Positions 18,028 to 26,994 are shown, counted from the stretch's first letter. The stretch: 64,000 nucleotides of DNA from Cytobacillus praedii (GCF_001439605.1 NZ_LMBX01000005.1:1-64000); one strand, 5' to 3'. Notes: generated by a model from the sequence alone, not told the origin. Made by a program: numbers and translations.

Positions 18028-18786
18028 GTGGAAATCCTGAATCAGCTGTTAGACACATATGCCTCGTTTTTCGATTTGGAAATGTGGGGAGAGGTGTTAA
18101 CAGATCCAGTATCATGGGGGTATATTGGTACGCTAGTCATTTTAGAAGGTTTGCTATCTGCTGATAATGCTTTAGTACTGGCTGTTATGGTAAAGCATCT
18201 GCCTAAGAAACAACAGAAGAAGGCGTTAACATATGGTTTGTTTGGCGCATATTTCTTCCGTTTCTTATTTATAGGTCTTGGTATGCTGCTAATTAAGTTT
18301 TGGTGGATCAAGGTGATAGGTGCTGGATATTTAGCGTGGCTTGTTATTAAACATTTCTGGCTTGGTGAAGGAGATGACGAAGCCGAAGGAATGAAAAAGG
18401 ACAGCTGGCTTACCCGAACTTTTGGCGTTTTTTGGGCAACAGTTATATCTGTTGAGATTATGGATTTAGCGTTTTCAGTTGATAGTATTTTGGCTGCATT
18501 TGCAGTATCTGAAAAGGTTTGGATATTACTCATTGGCGGTATGCTCGGAATATTAATGATGCGGACAGTTGCGAAAGGGTTTCTTGTTCTCATTGAAAAA
18601 ATTCCTGAACTTGAAAACACAGCTTTCATATTGATTGCCATTATTGCCATTAAAATGTTCTTAAGTGTATTTGGCATTGAAATTGATCATCTCATATTTT
18701 TCGGAATTATCATTTTAGCTTTCCTTATAACATTTGCTTTACACTATTTCAAAAAGGGTCATGATGGACAAGATAAAATAGCTTAA
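18028..18786 (+). CDS. TerC family membrane protein (YkoY/YceF-like)
   Basis: A 252-residue protein with about seven to eight transmembrane helices and the TerC signatures LEGLLSADNALVLAVMVKHL (about residues 37-56) and VEIMDLAFSVDSILAAFAV, whose Asp/Asn residues line the presumed metal site. B. subtilis relatives export Mn2+ for metalation of secreted enzymes (established for YceF/YkoY). GTG start at 18028 behind AAAGGGG. The long leader with a terminator-like hairpin suggests transcript attenuation. Confidence 0.85.
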   Translation: MEILNQLLDTYASFFDLEMWGEVLTDPVSWGYIGTLVILEGLLSADNALVLAVMVKHLPKKQQKKALTYGLFGAYFFRFLFIGLGMLLIKFWWIKVIGAGYLAWLVIKHFWLGEGDDEAEGMKKDSWLTRTFGVFWATVISVEIMDLAFSVDSILAAFAVSEKVWILLIGGMLGILMMRTVAKGFLVLIEKIPELENTAFILIAIIAIKMFLSVFGIEIDHLIFFGIIILAFLITFALHYFKKGHDGQDKIA

Positions 18787-18913
18787 AATGAAATAGAAGA
18801 TAAAGAGTACACGAATATAAAGCTGTTCACTTTTTGTGAATAGCTTCTTATATTTGCACTCGTAACGAAGGAATATTACAATCAACATATAAGAAAAAGG
18901 GAGGCAGCATACG

Positions 18914-19732
18914 GTGAACGAAGAGACTAATTTACATAATGATGCGATTGAGATGTTGAAGGAGACGAGTCGGACTTTTTTTATTCCCATTAGTCTTTTA
19001 ACACCGGGTTTAAAAGAAGCAGTATCCTCTGCCTACTTATGCATGCGAGCGATTGATGAAATTGAAGATCATACTGAACTTGAATCGGCGGCAAAGAGTG
19101 ATCTATTGCTAGCTGTAAGCAAATTATTACGTAGGCCATTTCAAGACAATGAGTTAATGGACATTTTCCAGCCATATCTATCAATCCTACCTGAAGTCAC
19201 CATTCGACTTGGTGACTGGATTAAAGTATGCCCAGAAGTAATTAAAGAAAAAATCCTGGATGCGACATCTGTTATGGCAGAGGGAATGGCAAAATGGGCT
19301 AGAAAAGATTGGGATATTAAAGATGAAAATGATTTAGATGAATATACGTTCTATGTTGCTGGATTGGTAGGGGTTATGCTGACAGATATTTGGAAGTGGT
19401 ATGATCAAACAGATACAGATGAAGATCTTGCGATTGCGTTTGGACGTGGATTGCAGTCAGTGAACATTCTCCGAAATCATACGGAAGATGCGAGCAGAGG
19501 AGTTAACTTTTTTCCTATAGGCTGGGATTTTGAAGATATGTTAACGTATGCACGCAGAAATCTAGCTTTAGCTGATGAGTATGTGAAGGATATTAAAACC
19601 GCTACGATACTCCATTTTTGTAAAATCCCTTTAGCGCTAGCGCACGGTACGCTAGATGCTTTAACAGCTGGGAAGGAAAAAATGAGCAGGGCAGACGTAA
19701 CTGAGCTTGTGAGCCGGGTAGTAGGGAAATAA
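18914..19732 (+). CDS. Squalene/phytoene synthase-like protein (YisP-like)
   Basis: A 272-residue trans-isoprenyl-diphosphate-synthase-fold protein. The N-terminal SRTFFIPISLL, the first Asp-rich motif CMRAIDEIEDH (about residues 47-57) and the second motif region SVNILRNHTEDASRGVNFFP fit squalene/phytoene synthases. In the second motif the first Asp of the usual DxxED is Asn (NHTED). B. subtilis YisP, a family member of similar size, is reported to be a farnesyl diphosphate phosphatase needed for biofilms. So this may be a phosphatase rather than a condensing enzyme. No carotenoid genes are nearby. GTG start behind GGGAGG. Confidence 0.8.
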   Translation: MNEETNLHNDAIEMLKETSRTFFIPISLLTPGLKEAVSSAYLCMRAIDEIEDHTELESAAKSDLLLAVSKLLRRPFQDNELMDIFQPYLSILPEVTIRLGDWIKVCPEVIKEKILDATSVMAEGMAKWARKDWDIKDENDLDEYTFYVAGLVGVMLTDIWKWYDQTDTDEDLAIAFGRGLQSVNILRNHTEDASRGVNFFPIGWDFEDMLTYARRNLALADEYVKDIKTATILHFCKIPLALAHGTLDALTAGKEKMSRADVTELVSRVVGK

Positions 19733-19784
19733 AAAAGCGCTTGGTCTCCTTTTTCCATCATTGGACTGGGAGCCATGCGCTTTT
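19733..19784. terminator. Bidirectional terminator between convergent genes
   Basis: Outer stem AAAAGCGC (19733-19740) with GCGCTTTT (19777-19784), with partial inner pairing and A/T runs on both sides, between the synthase-like gene (plus) and rluF (minus). Confidence 0.75.
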
Positions 19785-19790
19785 AATCTT

Positions 19791-20498
19791 TTACCATTCT
19801 TTCGGCTGGTAGTTCAGTTCATTAAATAGAGCAGTGCGTTCTTTTTTTGTTAAATCACGCCATTGTCCAACAGGCAGATTTCCTAAATGGATATTCATAA
19901 TTCGTGTGCGCTGCAACCGATACACATCATATCCAAGTTCTGCGCACATACGGCGAATTTGGCGATTTAGCCCTTGTGTCAATATGATTTGAAAATCATA
20001 TTTTGATAACTGTCTCACTTCGCATGGAAGCGTTTTTGTACCGAGTATTTTCACTCCTTCAGACATTTTCTTCAAAAATTCTGGTGTTATCGGTTTATCT
20101 ACAGAAACAATGTATTCCTTTTCATGTTTATTCTCTGAACGTAGTATTTCGTTAACAATATCCCCGTCATTTGTTAAAAGAATGAGACCATCAGAATCTT
20201 TATCGAGTCTGCCGATATTAAAAATTCTAAGTGGATGATTGACTAAGTCAACAATATTTCCTTTTACATTTTTTTCAGTTGTGCTTGTAATGCCAACAGG
20301 TTTATTTAAGGCAATATACACATAGTTTCTAGCCATTCGAATGGGGTGTCCGCTTACGAGAACATCATCTCCAGGTTCAACTTGGCTGCCGACCTTTGCA
20401 ACTTTTCCATTAATTGTGACTCTTCCTTCACTAATTAATTTGTCTGCCCCTCGCCTTGAGGCATAGCCAGATTCACTAATATATTTATTAATACGCAT
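19791..20498 (-). CDS. rluF: 23S rRNA pseudouridine synthase, RsuA/RluF family
   Basis: A 235-residue protein with an N-terminal S4 RNA-binding domain ([21 protein letters not shown]) and a RsuA-type synthase domain. The catalytic Asp is in [18 protein letters not shown]; the C-terminal [20 protein letters not shown] helix is characteristic. Motifs fit RluF (23S U2604) best, with RluB/RsuA as alternatives. ATG 20498 has AAGGAT 8 bases upstream; the in-frame TTG at 20507 sits too close to it. Confidence 0.8.
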   Translation of the reverse strand: MRINKYISESGYASRRGADKLISEGRVTINGKVAKVGSQVEPGDDVLVSGHPIRMARNYVYIALNKPVGITSTTEKNVKGNIVDLVNHPLRIFNIGRLDKDSDGLILLTNDGDIVNEILRSENKHEKEYIVSVDKPITPEFLKKMSEGVKILGTKTLPCEVRQLSKYDFQIILTQGLNRQIRRMCAELGYDVYRLQRTRIMNIHLGNLPVGQWRDLTKKERTALFNELNYQPKEW

Positions 20499-20628
20499 AA
20501 TAACCAATCCTTAAGAAGTTAATTTTTTTCAAGAATACCATGAAAAATTTGTTGATATCAAGATTTACTAGCAAATTAATCAGAAGGATTCAAGTGTATC
20601 ATGTCGAGAAAAGTTAGGAAAGATGTTT

Positions 20629-21468
20629 CTACAAACCTTTGATTCTCAGAGGAGTTGGTATGGTATTCGAATCCATATTTGTTTTTTTCTTGTGATTCAC
20701 CAAATGCAGGGCTAATCCAGTGAATATGAACCCGCCAATAAAGTTACCGATTGTAACTGGAATTTGATTCCATAGCCACCAGTCTCCAAGTGAGAGGTCT
20801 GCCCCCATGAGGATGGCAGTTGGAATGACAAACATGTTTACGACGGCGTGCTCAAATCCATGGGCAAAAAATAAAAAAACCGGAAGCCACATAGCAGCAA
20901 TTTTTCCAATCGTTGAGCTCGAAACAAATGCCATAAACGCTCCTAATGTCACCATCCAATTACATAGTATAGCCTTGGTCATGGCAACTATGATTCCTTC
21001 TCCGCCGAGATTTTTATATGTTAGCGTTTTTGCTTCTGCAACACTAATAATCTTATCGATCATTGGACCATCTGTTACATGCCCAAGCTTTGTTGCTGAT
21101 ATATAAAATAATAAACCATATAAAAGGCTGCCTAAAAGGTTTCCAGTAAAAGCCCAAAAGAAGTTGTAGCCAATGTTTGTGATGGAAGTTTGCCCTCTTA
21201 ATTTAGCAAGCGGAAGCATCGCAAAGTTTCCAGTCACCAGTTCTAATCCCAATAATAAAATAAGTACAAAACCAACAGGAAAAACAAGCGCTCCAACAAT
21301 ACTTAAATTTGTCTCTATTGTTGCAGTGTATGCGAGTGTAGTGGCAAAGCCTAAAAAGGCACCTGATAGAATTCCTTTAATTAAGATATCCTTTAATCCC
21401 AGTTTAGATTTATAAGCACCTGCTTGTGCAACATCCTCTACTAGCTGTGCTGGTTTAATGTAATCCAA
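20629..21468 (-). CDS. Formate/nitrite transporter family (FNT) channel, YrhG-like
   Basis: A 279-residue protein with six transmembrane helices and FNT signatures: LVTGNFAMLPLAKLRG (the omega-loop region) and AILCNWMVTLGAFMAF. FNT proteins are pentameric channels for formate, nitrite or hydrosulfide. Length and motifs resemble the Bacillus formate transporter YrhG. RBS GGAGGAA lies 10 bases before the ATG. It is a single gene; no formate dehydrogenase is adjacent. Confidence 0.9.
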   Translation of the reverse strand: MDYIKPAQLVEDVAQAGAYKSKLGLKDILIKGILSGAFLGFATTLAYTATIETNLSIVGALVFPVGFVLILLLGLELVTGNFAMLPLAKLRGQTSITNIGYNFFWAFTGNLLGSLLYGLLFYISATKLGHVTDGPMIDKIISVAEAKTLTYKNLGGEGIIVAMTKAILCNWMVTLGAFMAFVSSSTIGKIAAMWLPVFLFFAHGFEHAVVNMFVIPTAILMGADLSLGDWWLWNQIPVTIGNFIGGFIFTGLALHLVNHKKKTNMDSNTIPTPLRIKGL

Positions 21469-21704
21469 GCTAGTTCCTCCAATCTCATAAAAATTTAGTA
21501 AGGCTTTATTTATTGTAATGAGGAGGAAATCAGGATATCAAGCATAATTTACAAAAAATTACATTTAATATTTTATATAGTGAATACCTTATGTACAGTA
21601 GTAAATGTGATATTTAAAGAACGATTTTAATTGCATTTCTTCCACATTACAGATATGGTGTGATAGGAAGAATGATTTGAGTAATTAAAAAGGATGGTAA
21701 TTAT

Positions 21705-22658
21705 TTGTTTATAAAAAAAGAAAGTCCTGAATTTATTTATACATTTGCATGCCAAAAGGAAGAACAGTCACTTTCTCATCTAGAAATGCGCTCGCTTTTT
21801 GGTGAACAGGCAGAAAACAGTATTCTAAAAAGTACGACTGAAATCGATCCAAGCCGCAGCCCATTTATTAAAGAGCGGATTGAAGTGATATATGAAGGGG
21901 ACAGCTTGCCGGAAATCGTGGAACAAGTTGGACAAATTGATATGAAGGAATCAACCTTCAAAGTAATTTTTATTAAAATTAATGATTTAGAGGCAGGTCA
22001 AAAAATTGAATATGATCAGCGTCGTTTAATTGAACGTGAAATTGGCTGGGAAATCAAGGGGGAAGCTGATGTACGGCAGCCTGATCATATGTTTGGAATC
22101 GTCACCTTGGGCGGACGCTGGTACTTCGGGAACTTGCGGAAAAATGAAGCGCTATGGCTGCATCATATGAAGAAACCGCAAACTTTTTCTACTGCTCTAA
22201 GTACACGGGTTGCTAGAGCAGTGGCAAATATCGCAGTTCCTAAACCTGATGGAGTAAAAGCCATAGATCCTTGCTGTGGAATTGGAACGGTTTTAGTAGA
22301 AGCGCTTTCTATGGGTATTGATATTGTTGGGCGTGATATTAACCCACTTGTTACCTCAGGATCAAGAGAGAATATTGCCTTTTTTGGCTATGAAGGGGAA
22401 GTCGCAATAGGTCCCATATCAGATGTAACTGAACAATATGATGCAGCGATCATTGATTTGCCTTACAATCTGTATACCCATGCCACACCAGAAGAACAGT
22501 TTAATATTCTGAAACATGCACGCCGCATTGCCAAGAAGGCGGTAATTATTACGATTGAGACAATTGATGAAATGATCATGGAAGCAGGTTTTGACATTCA
22601 AGACCGCTGTATAGCGAGTAAAGGAGTATTTTCTAGGCAAATACTTGTTTGTGAGTAA
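21705..22658 (+). CDS. TRM11-like class I RNA methyltransferase
   Basis: A 317-residue protein. The C-terminal half has an S-adenosylmethionine-binding motif DPCCGIGTVLVEALSMGIDIVG (residues about 186-207 region) and the catalytic-type motif IIDLPYNLY (equivalent to [DN]PPY, with Leu for the first Pro). The N-terminal part resembles the RNA-binding portion of TRM11/THUMP-linked methyltransferases. It probably methylates a guanine N2 in tRNA or rRNA, not proven. It uses TTG as start, preceded by AAGGATGG. Confidence 0.75.
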   Translation: MFIKKESPEFIYTFACQKEEQSLSHLEMRSLFGEQAENSILKSTTEIDPSRSPFIKERIEVIYEGDSLPEIVEQVGQIDMKESTFKVIFIKINDLEAGQKIEYDQRRLIEREIGWEIKGEADVRQPDHMFGIVTLGGRWYFGNLRKNEALWLHHMKKPQTFSTALSTRVARAVANIAVPKPDGVKAIDPCCGIGTVLVEALSMGIDIVGRDINPLVTSGSRENIAFFGYEGEVAIGPISDVTEQYDAAIIDLPYNLYTHATPEEQFNILKHARRIAKKAVIITIETIDEMIMEAGFDIQDRCIASKGVFSRQILVCE

Positions 22659-22793
22659 AGTAGATTTCTATATGTTATTTTGCTTAATAGTTGCGAGTTT
22701 TTATTTGGATATCTGGCAACTATTAAGCAAGAAAAATCTTAGGATACATGAAACGCAGAAAAATGGTGTTGGCGTTAATTTAAACCGATGTAT

Positions 22794-23265
22794 GTTGCCC
22801 GAGGAAGTACAGAAGTGCCGGTGAAGGTAATCAAATCGTTCTGTGATGCCCGAAGAAGTAAAAAAGCGCCGATGTCGGTAATTGAAGAAGTCCTATGATG
22901 CCCGAAAAAACAGTAAAGAGCCCATGCCGGTAATCAAAGGGTACCAATGATGCCCGAAGAAGCAGAAAAAAGCCGATGTCGGTAATCAAAGGGTACCTAT
23001 GATGCCCGAAGAAGCAGAAAAAAGGTGATGTCGGTAATCAAAGGGTACCTATGATGCCCGAAGAAGCAGAAAAAAGGCGATGTCGGTAATCAAAGGAGAC
23101 CTATGATGCCCGAGAAAGCAGAAAAAAGGCTATGTCGGTAAACAAAGGAGACCTTTGATGCCCGAAGAAGCAGAAAAAAGCCGATGCTGGTAATCAAAGT
23201 GGACCTATGATGCCCGAAGAAGTAGGAAAGCGCCGATGTTGGTAATCAAAAGAATGATTCCCGAC
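22794..23265. repeat. Tandem array of a 52-bp repeat, about nine units
   Basis: GATGCCCGA-type cores start at 22794, 22845, 22897, 22949, 23001, 23053, 23105, 23157, 23209 and a last partial one at 23256: a 52-bp period, with 51 bp and 47 bp at the two ends. Each unit contains CCCGAAGAAG, an A-run, GCCGATGTCGGTAATCAAA and a variable GGGTACCTAT-like end. The outer units have diverged, the inner ones are nearly identical. Since 52 is not a multiple of 3, the array is not a coding repeat, and it has no unique spacers. It fills the gap between the methyltransferase gene and the NERD pseudogene. Nothing else is visible there. Confidence 0.95.
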
Positions 23266-23341
23266 ACCAATTAATAAATCTTAACATAAGTAACCTAATC
23301 GTTTGTACTTCCTTTAAAGTACTTTCGTGTCTTTTGATACA

Positions 23342-24256
23342 TTATTTATTATCGTAATGTGAGGATTTTCCATGTCCATAAAGTTTAAAGTTTTTTGATA
23401 GAATTCTCCGAATCGTTTTCTTCGATTTAATCACTCCGCACCATTCATAAATACTATGAGTGGTGATCTTTTTATCAGGGAAAAGCAGCTTAAACTCCTC
23501 GACACTGCGCAATACCGCTAAATCTGCTGCTTCAACACATCCACACTCCAAGCACTCCAATTTATCCTTGTTCAAATCAAGCTTGAACGAACTGCATGCC
23601 AAACAGACTACACCTTTTTTTAGTTGGTCATAATCATAATCAGGGATTTGAGTATAAAAGGAATTTGTTTTATGAAGTGATTGTAATTGTTTAGCCATTT
23701 TAAGATGCTTATCATTTAATTTTGTAGTCTGCATATTTAATTTTGTCATAAAACGTTCAAGCTGGGCTGGGTAAATAATCGGAAGATTCATTGGAGCATG
23801 GTAAAGGTGGAAGTAGGGATTGATAAATACAAGAAGGGGTTCAATGATATAGTTGGTAGAATCAATACTTCGGATCAATTTCTTAAATAAGTATTCACTT
23901 CGCTTTAGTTGGAGCAAAGGATCTTTTATTTCTGAACGAGCTAGGGTATACCATTTCCCTGATTCATAGTAAAAGTCACCTTCATAGTTTTTTACATTAA
24001 TTAAATATATGGTTTCATGTGTGATTAGTAATGTATCAATTTGAAAAATATTTTGATCATATTCAAGTAGTAAATCATTCAGGATTAGGCACTTGCATGA
24101 TAGATTTTCTCCCCATTTATCAAACTCCTTTTCGCCTTCAAATCATTTATCACATGCTGAAAAATTTTTTATCTGTGCTGGTGATAACTTTGCTTTACCA
24201 TTTAAATAGTTCCAGATTTTTAATTCTATTGGCTGGAAGCGCTGTTTTATAATCAT
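23342..24256 (-). pseudogene. NERD-domain (nuclease-related) protein gene interrupted by a TGA
   Basis: From ATG 24256 the frame reads MIIKQRFQPIELKIWNYLNG... up to a TGA at 24145-24143, then continues in the same frame as FEGEKEFDKWGENL..., IFQIDTLLITHETIYLINVK and on to 23342. The part after the stop is the NERD nuclease-related domain with the central ID/K motif (QIDTLLI...NVKNYEG). A zinc-ribbon pair follows (CLAC and CLECGC), then a C-terminal region with ITTHSIYEWCG. A single in-frame nonsense codon about 37 codons in therefore splits a 304-codon gene. It may be a recent pseudogene, a sequencing error, or a gene restarting downstream; I see no strong site for a restart. Confidence 0.75.
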
Positions 24257-24315
24257 GTCCCACATCCTATGTTTTTACTTAAATTTTAAGAAAATTCACC
24301 TGTATTTACAAGAGA

Positions 24316-24343
24316 AAAAACATCCTTGTGTAAGGATGTTTTT
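24316..24343 (-). terminator. Intrinsic terminator
   Basis: A perfect 12-bp stem (24316-24327 with 24332-24343) with a four-base loop and T tracts formed by the stem ends. It overlaps the last base of the stop codon of the 74-residue gene on the minus strand. Confidence 0.8.
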
Positions 24344-24567
24344 CATGATGTTTTCTTCTCTGTATCACTGATTTGAATGAGTGATCCCTTTTTTATCCAA
24401 TATTGAAAGCTATCTAATGGAAAGACGCCTCTGCAATCAGGGTTATTCATTTGGATAATGACACTGGAAGTAGTAACGTCCAGAATCTTTAATGAATGAG
24501 AATTGCTAAAGTTAGGTGTAAAGCAGCTTTTCATTTCAAACTCCATATTATTAGTTACATGTAACAC
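24343..24567 (-). CDS. Small hypothetical protein (74 aa)
   Basis: No family recognised. The GTG start is supported by a near-perfect AAGGAGGTG seven bases upstream, and a terminator follows the stop immediately, so this is a genuine transcription unit. The product has no signal peptide or membrane segment. It is a mostly beta-like sequence (LKILDVTTSSVIIQMNN, FQYWIKKGSLIQIS) with a Cys in DCRGVF, and looks like a small SH3-like or PilZ-sized fold, which is only an impression. It may be co-transcribed with nothing else. Confidence 0.6.
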   Translation of the reverse strand: MLHVTNNMEFEMKSCFTPNFSNSHSLKILDVTTSSVIIQMNNPDCRGVFPLDSFQYWIKKGSLIQISDTEKKTS

Positions 24568-24629
24568 TCAGACACCTCCTTGCTAAATATTCCCAGATTA
24601 GTATACCGTTATTTTGTGTTTTTATCCAC

Positions 24630-26663
24630 CTATTCGTTATTGCGTGCTTTAATCCATTCCATTACTTCATCAGGTTCCATCGGTTTAGCAAAATAGTAGC
24701 CTTGTAATGAGAGGAGGGAGCTTGTAGAGGTTAAGAAGTCTACTTGATTTTTGGTTTCTACTCCTTCGATTACGATATTTAGATTTAGTGAATGTCCAAG
24801 TGCGATAATCGCTTCTAAAATGGATGAATCTTTTTCTGATTGGGGCACTTCATCCACAAAAGATTTATCTATTTTAAGGGTTGAGATAGGCATCTGTCTT
24901 AAATTAGAGAGCGAGGAAATACCAGTCCCAAAGTCATCGAGTGCAACGGAAAAACCTGCTTCTCGAAAAGTGTTAATCGCCCGCATAGAAGATTCTGCCG
25001 ATTCCATAACGGTTGTTTCTGTGATTTCTAACTCTACAAGACTAGGATTAACCGAGTATCTATTTAATGCTTTCTTTAATGTTCGTAATAATCTTGGAGA
25101 AGTAACATATTCACCAGGAATATTAATCGCTATTCGATAGGTAGGTAAATTCTGTTCCTCCCATACTTTAATCTGATTGCACACTTTATTGATAACCCAG
25201 TTTGTCACGTCACTTATCCGATGGCTTTGTTCTAAAATCGGGATAAAAACGCCAGGGGACAGAAATCCATGTTCGGTATGATTCCATCTGATCAGCGCTT
25301 CCAGTCCGACAATTTTATGTGTACCAGCGTTTACCTTTGGTTGATATACCAGAAAAAGATCATCATTTTTCATCGCTTGATCAATAGTATTTAAGATTTC
25401 TTGTTCAAATGAATACGTATGAATGAGCGGGTCGAAACGGATTACCTCGTTCTTATATTGAATGCCCGGACTGGACAGAACGGCAAGTATATCGGAAAAT
25501 AACCTTTTTTGGCTTTGTTGATCATTTATAGTTGAAATAGCACAAACACCTTGTAACAAAATTTTCTTTTCCTGGATTATTACAGGATGATTCCATTTTG
25601 CAGATATATTTTTCATGGCATGCTGAAGCTCATTGAGTCGATCTTTGCCTTGCAAAAGCAGTGCCAAACGATTACCGTCAATTCGGTAAAGCTCACTTAG
25701 TGGAATGTTTAATTGATGTAACGCATTGGCAGCATATTGAATCACTTCATCACCAAAATGATACCCATGATCATTATTCACTTTTTCAAGATTGTGGAGA
25801 TTCCAGACGGCTATGCTTCGATAGACATCTTCATCATTTAAAGCCTTCTCAAAACTGCGTCTATTAGGCAGTTTAGTCAATATATCAATATGACTCACCC
25901 GAAAATCTACATAACGGTCGACTAGGCTTGATAATTGCAATAGACCTAATAACAAAGTAATGCCAATTGTGACCCCTGTAATCAATAATGTTATATTCAT
26001 ATGATGCCCGGCTGTCATAACTTGTTGCTTGGGCAGATAAAAGGAAGTTCCAGCCATGCCAATGTAATGCATACTAGGAACTGCAAGCCCCATTATGGCC
26101 GATGTTAAGGCTTTTATATAATTATTTTTCGCATACCTTTGCTGGCGGGAAAATATATAAAGAGCAACAAATGAGACCAAGATCGCAGTGATAATTGAAG
26201 TGATAAAAATCCAAGGATTATATACATAATAAGCGTCCATGACCATAGAAGCCATCCCGGTATAATGCATAGTGGATATGCCAATTCCCATGAAAATGCC
26301 TGATAATAAATAGGTAGTAATTGATCGTTTTTTTTGATTCACGATGTAAAACGCCAAAAATGAAGCAATAACAGAAGGGATAATGGACAAACATGTAAGC
26401 AGGGAATCATAATGCATCATAAATGGCAATGAAAGTGCACTCATACCCACAAAGTGCATAGACCATATGCCAAACCCCATCGCAAGAGATGCTAATACTA
26501 GCCAAAAATTACGGTGGAAGAAGCTATTTTTTTGGATTCGTTCATTCATTGAAATGGCTGTAAATGATGCAAGACTCGCGATGATGATGGATAAGATAAC
26601 GATTGGAAGTGAGTATTCCCCACTAACCTCAATGCCGTTATTGATAGGAGGCGGTGAAAACAC
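24630..26663 (-). CDS. MHYT-GGDEF(degenerate)-EAL c-di-GMP phosphodiesterase
   Basis: A 677-residue membrane protein. Seven N-terminal helices carry three MHYT repeats (WSMHFVGM, STMHYTGM, PSMHYIGM) thought to bind a metal and sense O2, NO or CO. A GGDEF domain follows whose active loop is IDGNRLALLL (no GGDEF), so it is catalytically dead. The EAL domain has LEALIRW (near 453), ELEITETTVM and ALDDFGTGISSL intact, so it should hydrolyse c-di-GMP. Its domain order resembles B. subtilis YkoW without the PAS domain. GTG start behind AAAGAGGG. A minus-strand promoter candidate at 26942-26970 gives it a leader of about 270 bases with a terminator-like hairpin. Confidence 0.9.
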   Translation of the reverse strand: MFSPPPINNGIEVSGEYSLPIVILSIIIASLASFTAISMNERIQKNSFFHRNFWLVLASLAMGFGIWSMHFVGMSALSLPFMMHYDSLLTCLSIIPSVIASFLAFYIVNQKKRSITTYLLSGIFMGIGISTMHYTGMASMVMDAYYVYNPWIFITSIITAILVSFVALYIFSRQQRYAKNNYIKALTSAIMGLAVPSMHYIGMAGTSFYLPKQQVMTAGHHMNITLLITGVTIGITLLLGLLQLSSLVDRYVDFRVSHIDILTKLPNRRSFEKALNDEDVYRSIAVWNLHNLEKVNNDHGYHFGDEVIQYAANALHQLNIPLSELYRIDGNRLALLLQGKDRLNELQHAMKNISAKWNHPVIIQEKKILLQGVCAISTINDQQSQKRLFSDILAVLSSPGIQYKNEVIRFDPLIHTYSFEQEILNTIDQAMKNDDLFLVYQPKVNAGTHKIVGLEALIRWNHTEHGFLSPGVFIPILEQSHRISDVTNWVINKVCNQIKVWEEQNLPTYRIAINIPGEYVTSPRLLRTLKKALNRYSVNPSLVELEITETTVMESAESSMRAINTFREAGFSVALDDFGTGISSLSNLRQMPISTLKIDKSFVDEVPQSEKDSSILEAIIALGHSLNLNIVIEGVETKNQVDFLTSTSSLLSLQGYYFAKPMEPDEVMEWIKARNNE

Positions 26664-26801
26664 GATAAACCCTCTTTCTGAAACTATGTAATAATGAAAA
26701 TATGACTATTAGACTACTCATGATTTTAGAAGGATTACACTATAAGGTCAATAGAAATGTTATTAATTATTATTTTCAAATTATTCGATGCAGAACAAAA
26801 G

Positions 26802-26824
26802 AAAAAGCAGGCAATTCGCCTGCT
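26802..26824 (-). terminator. Terminator-like hairpin in the leader of the MHYT-EAL gene
   Basis: Read on the minus strand, a perfect 7-bp stem AGCAGGC/GCCTGCT with a five-base loop is followed by TTTTTC. It lies 139 bases before the MHYT-EAL start codon and about 110 bases after a predicted minus-strand transcription start. No other gene on that strand would need it, so it looks like an attenuator or the end of a small leader RNA. Confidence 0.65.
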
Positions 26825-26856
26825 AATAACATAGTATGTATATGTAAAATAACGCC

Positions 26857-26885
26857 TTGCATTAATAGCAAGCGAATGCTAAAAT
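26857..26885 (+). promoter_or_regulatory. Candidate sigma-A promoter for helD
   Basis: TTGCAT (26857-26862), exactly 17 bases, then TAAAAT (26880-26885), about 110 bases before the HelD start codon. Confidence 0.5.
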
Positions 26886-26941
26886 GAAAGTCGCGTCTAA
26901 ATTTTATTTTAGGTATTAACGTTTGCATCTATCCACCTATA

Positions 26942-26970
26942 ACATTATCACAAAAGTGACCAGTTGTCAA
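26942..26970 (-). promoter_or_regulatory. Candidate sigma-A promoter for the MHYT-EAL gene
   Basis: On the minus strand: consensus TTGACA (26970-26965), 17 bases, then TAATGT (26947-26942). Transcription would start near 26935, overlapping the divergent helD promoter region and giving a 270-base leader. Confidence 0.55.
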
Positions 26971-26994
26971 ACATTGAAATTTGGGAGTGATTTC

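Noticed and set aside
18042-18677. 211-residue open frame on the minus strand opposite the TerC gene
   Set aside because: It lies entirely inside the plus-strand TerC gene, has Ser/Thr/Ile-rich low-complexity composition and no ribosome site; it is a shadow of a conserved gene.
11429-21468. Formate dehydrogenase system linking the molybdopterin enzyme and the FNT carrier
   Set aside because: The two genes are 7 kb apart in separate units, the oxidoreductase has no electron-transfer partner gene, and its motifs resemble YoaE rather than the YrhE type.
22794-23265. CRISPR array
   Set aside because: The whole 52-bp unit is repeated, with no unique spacers, and no cas genes are nearby.
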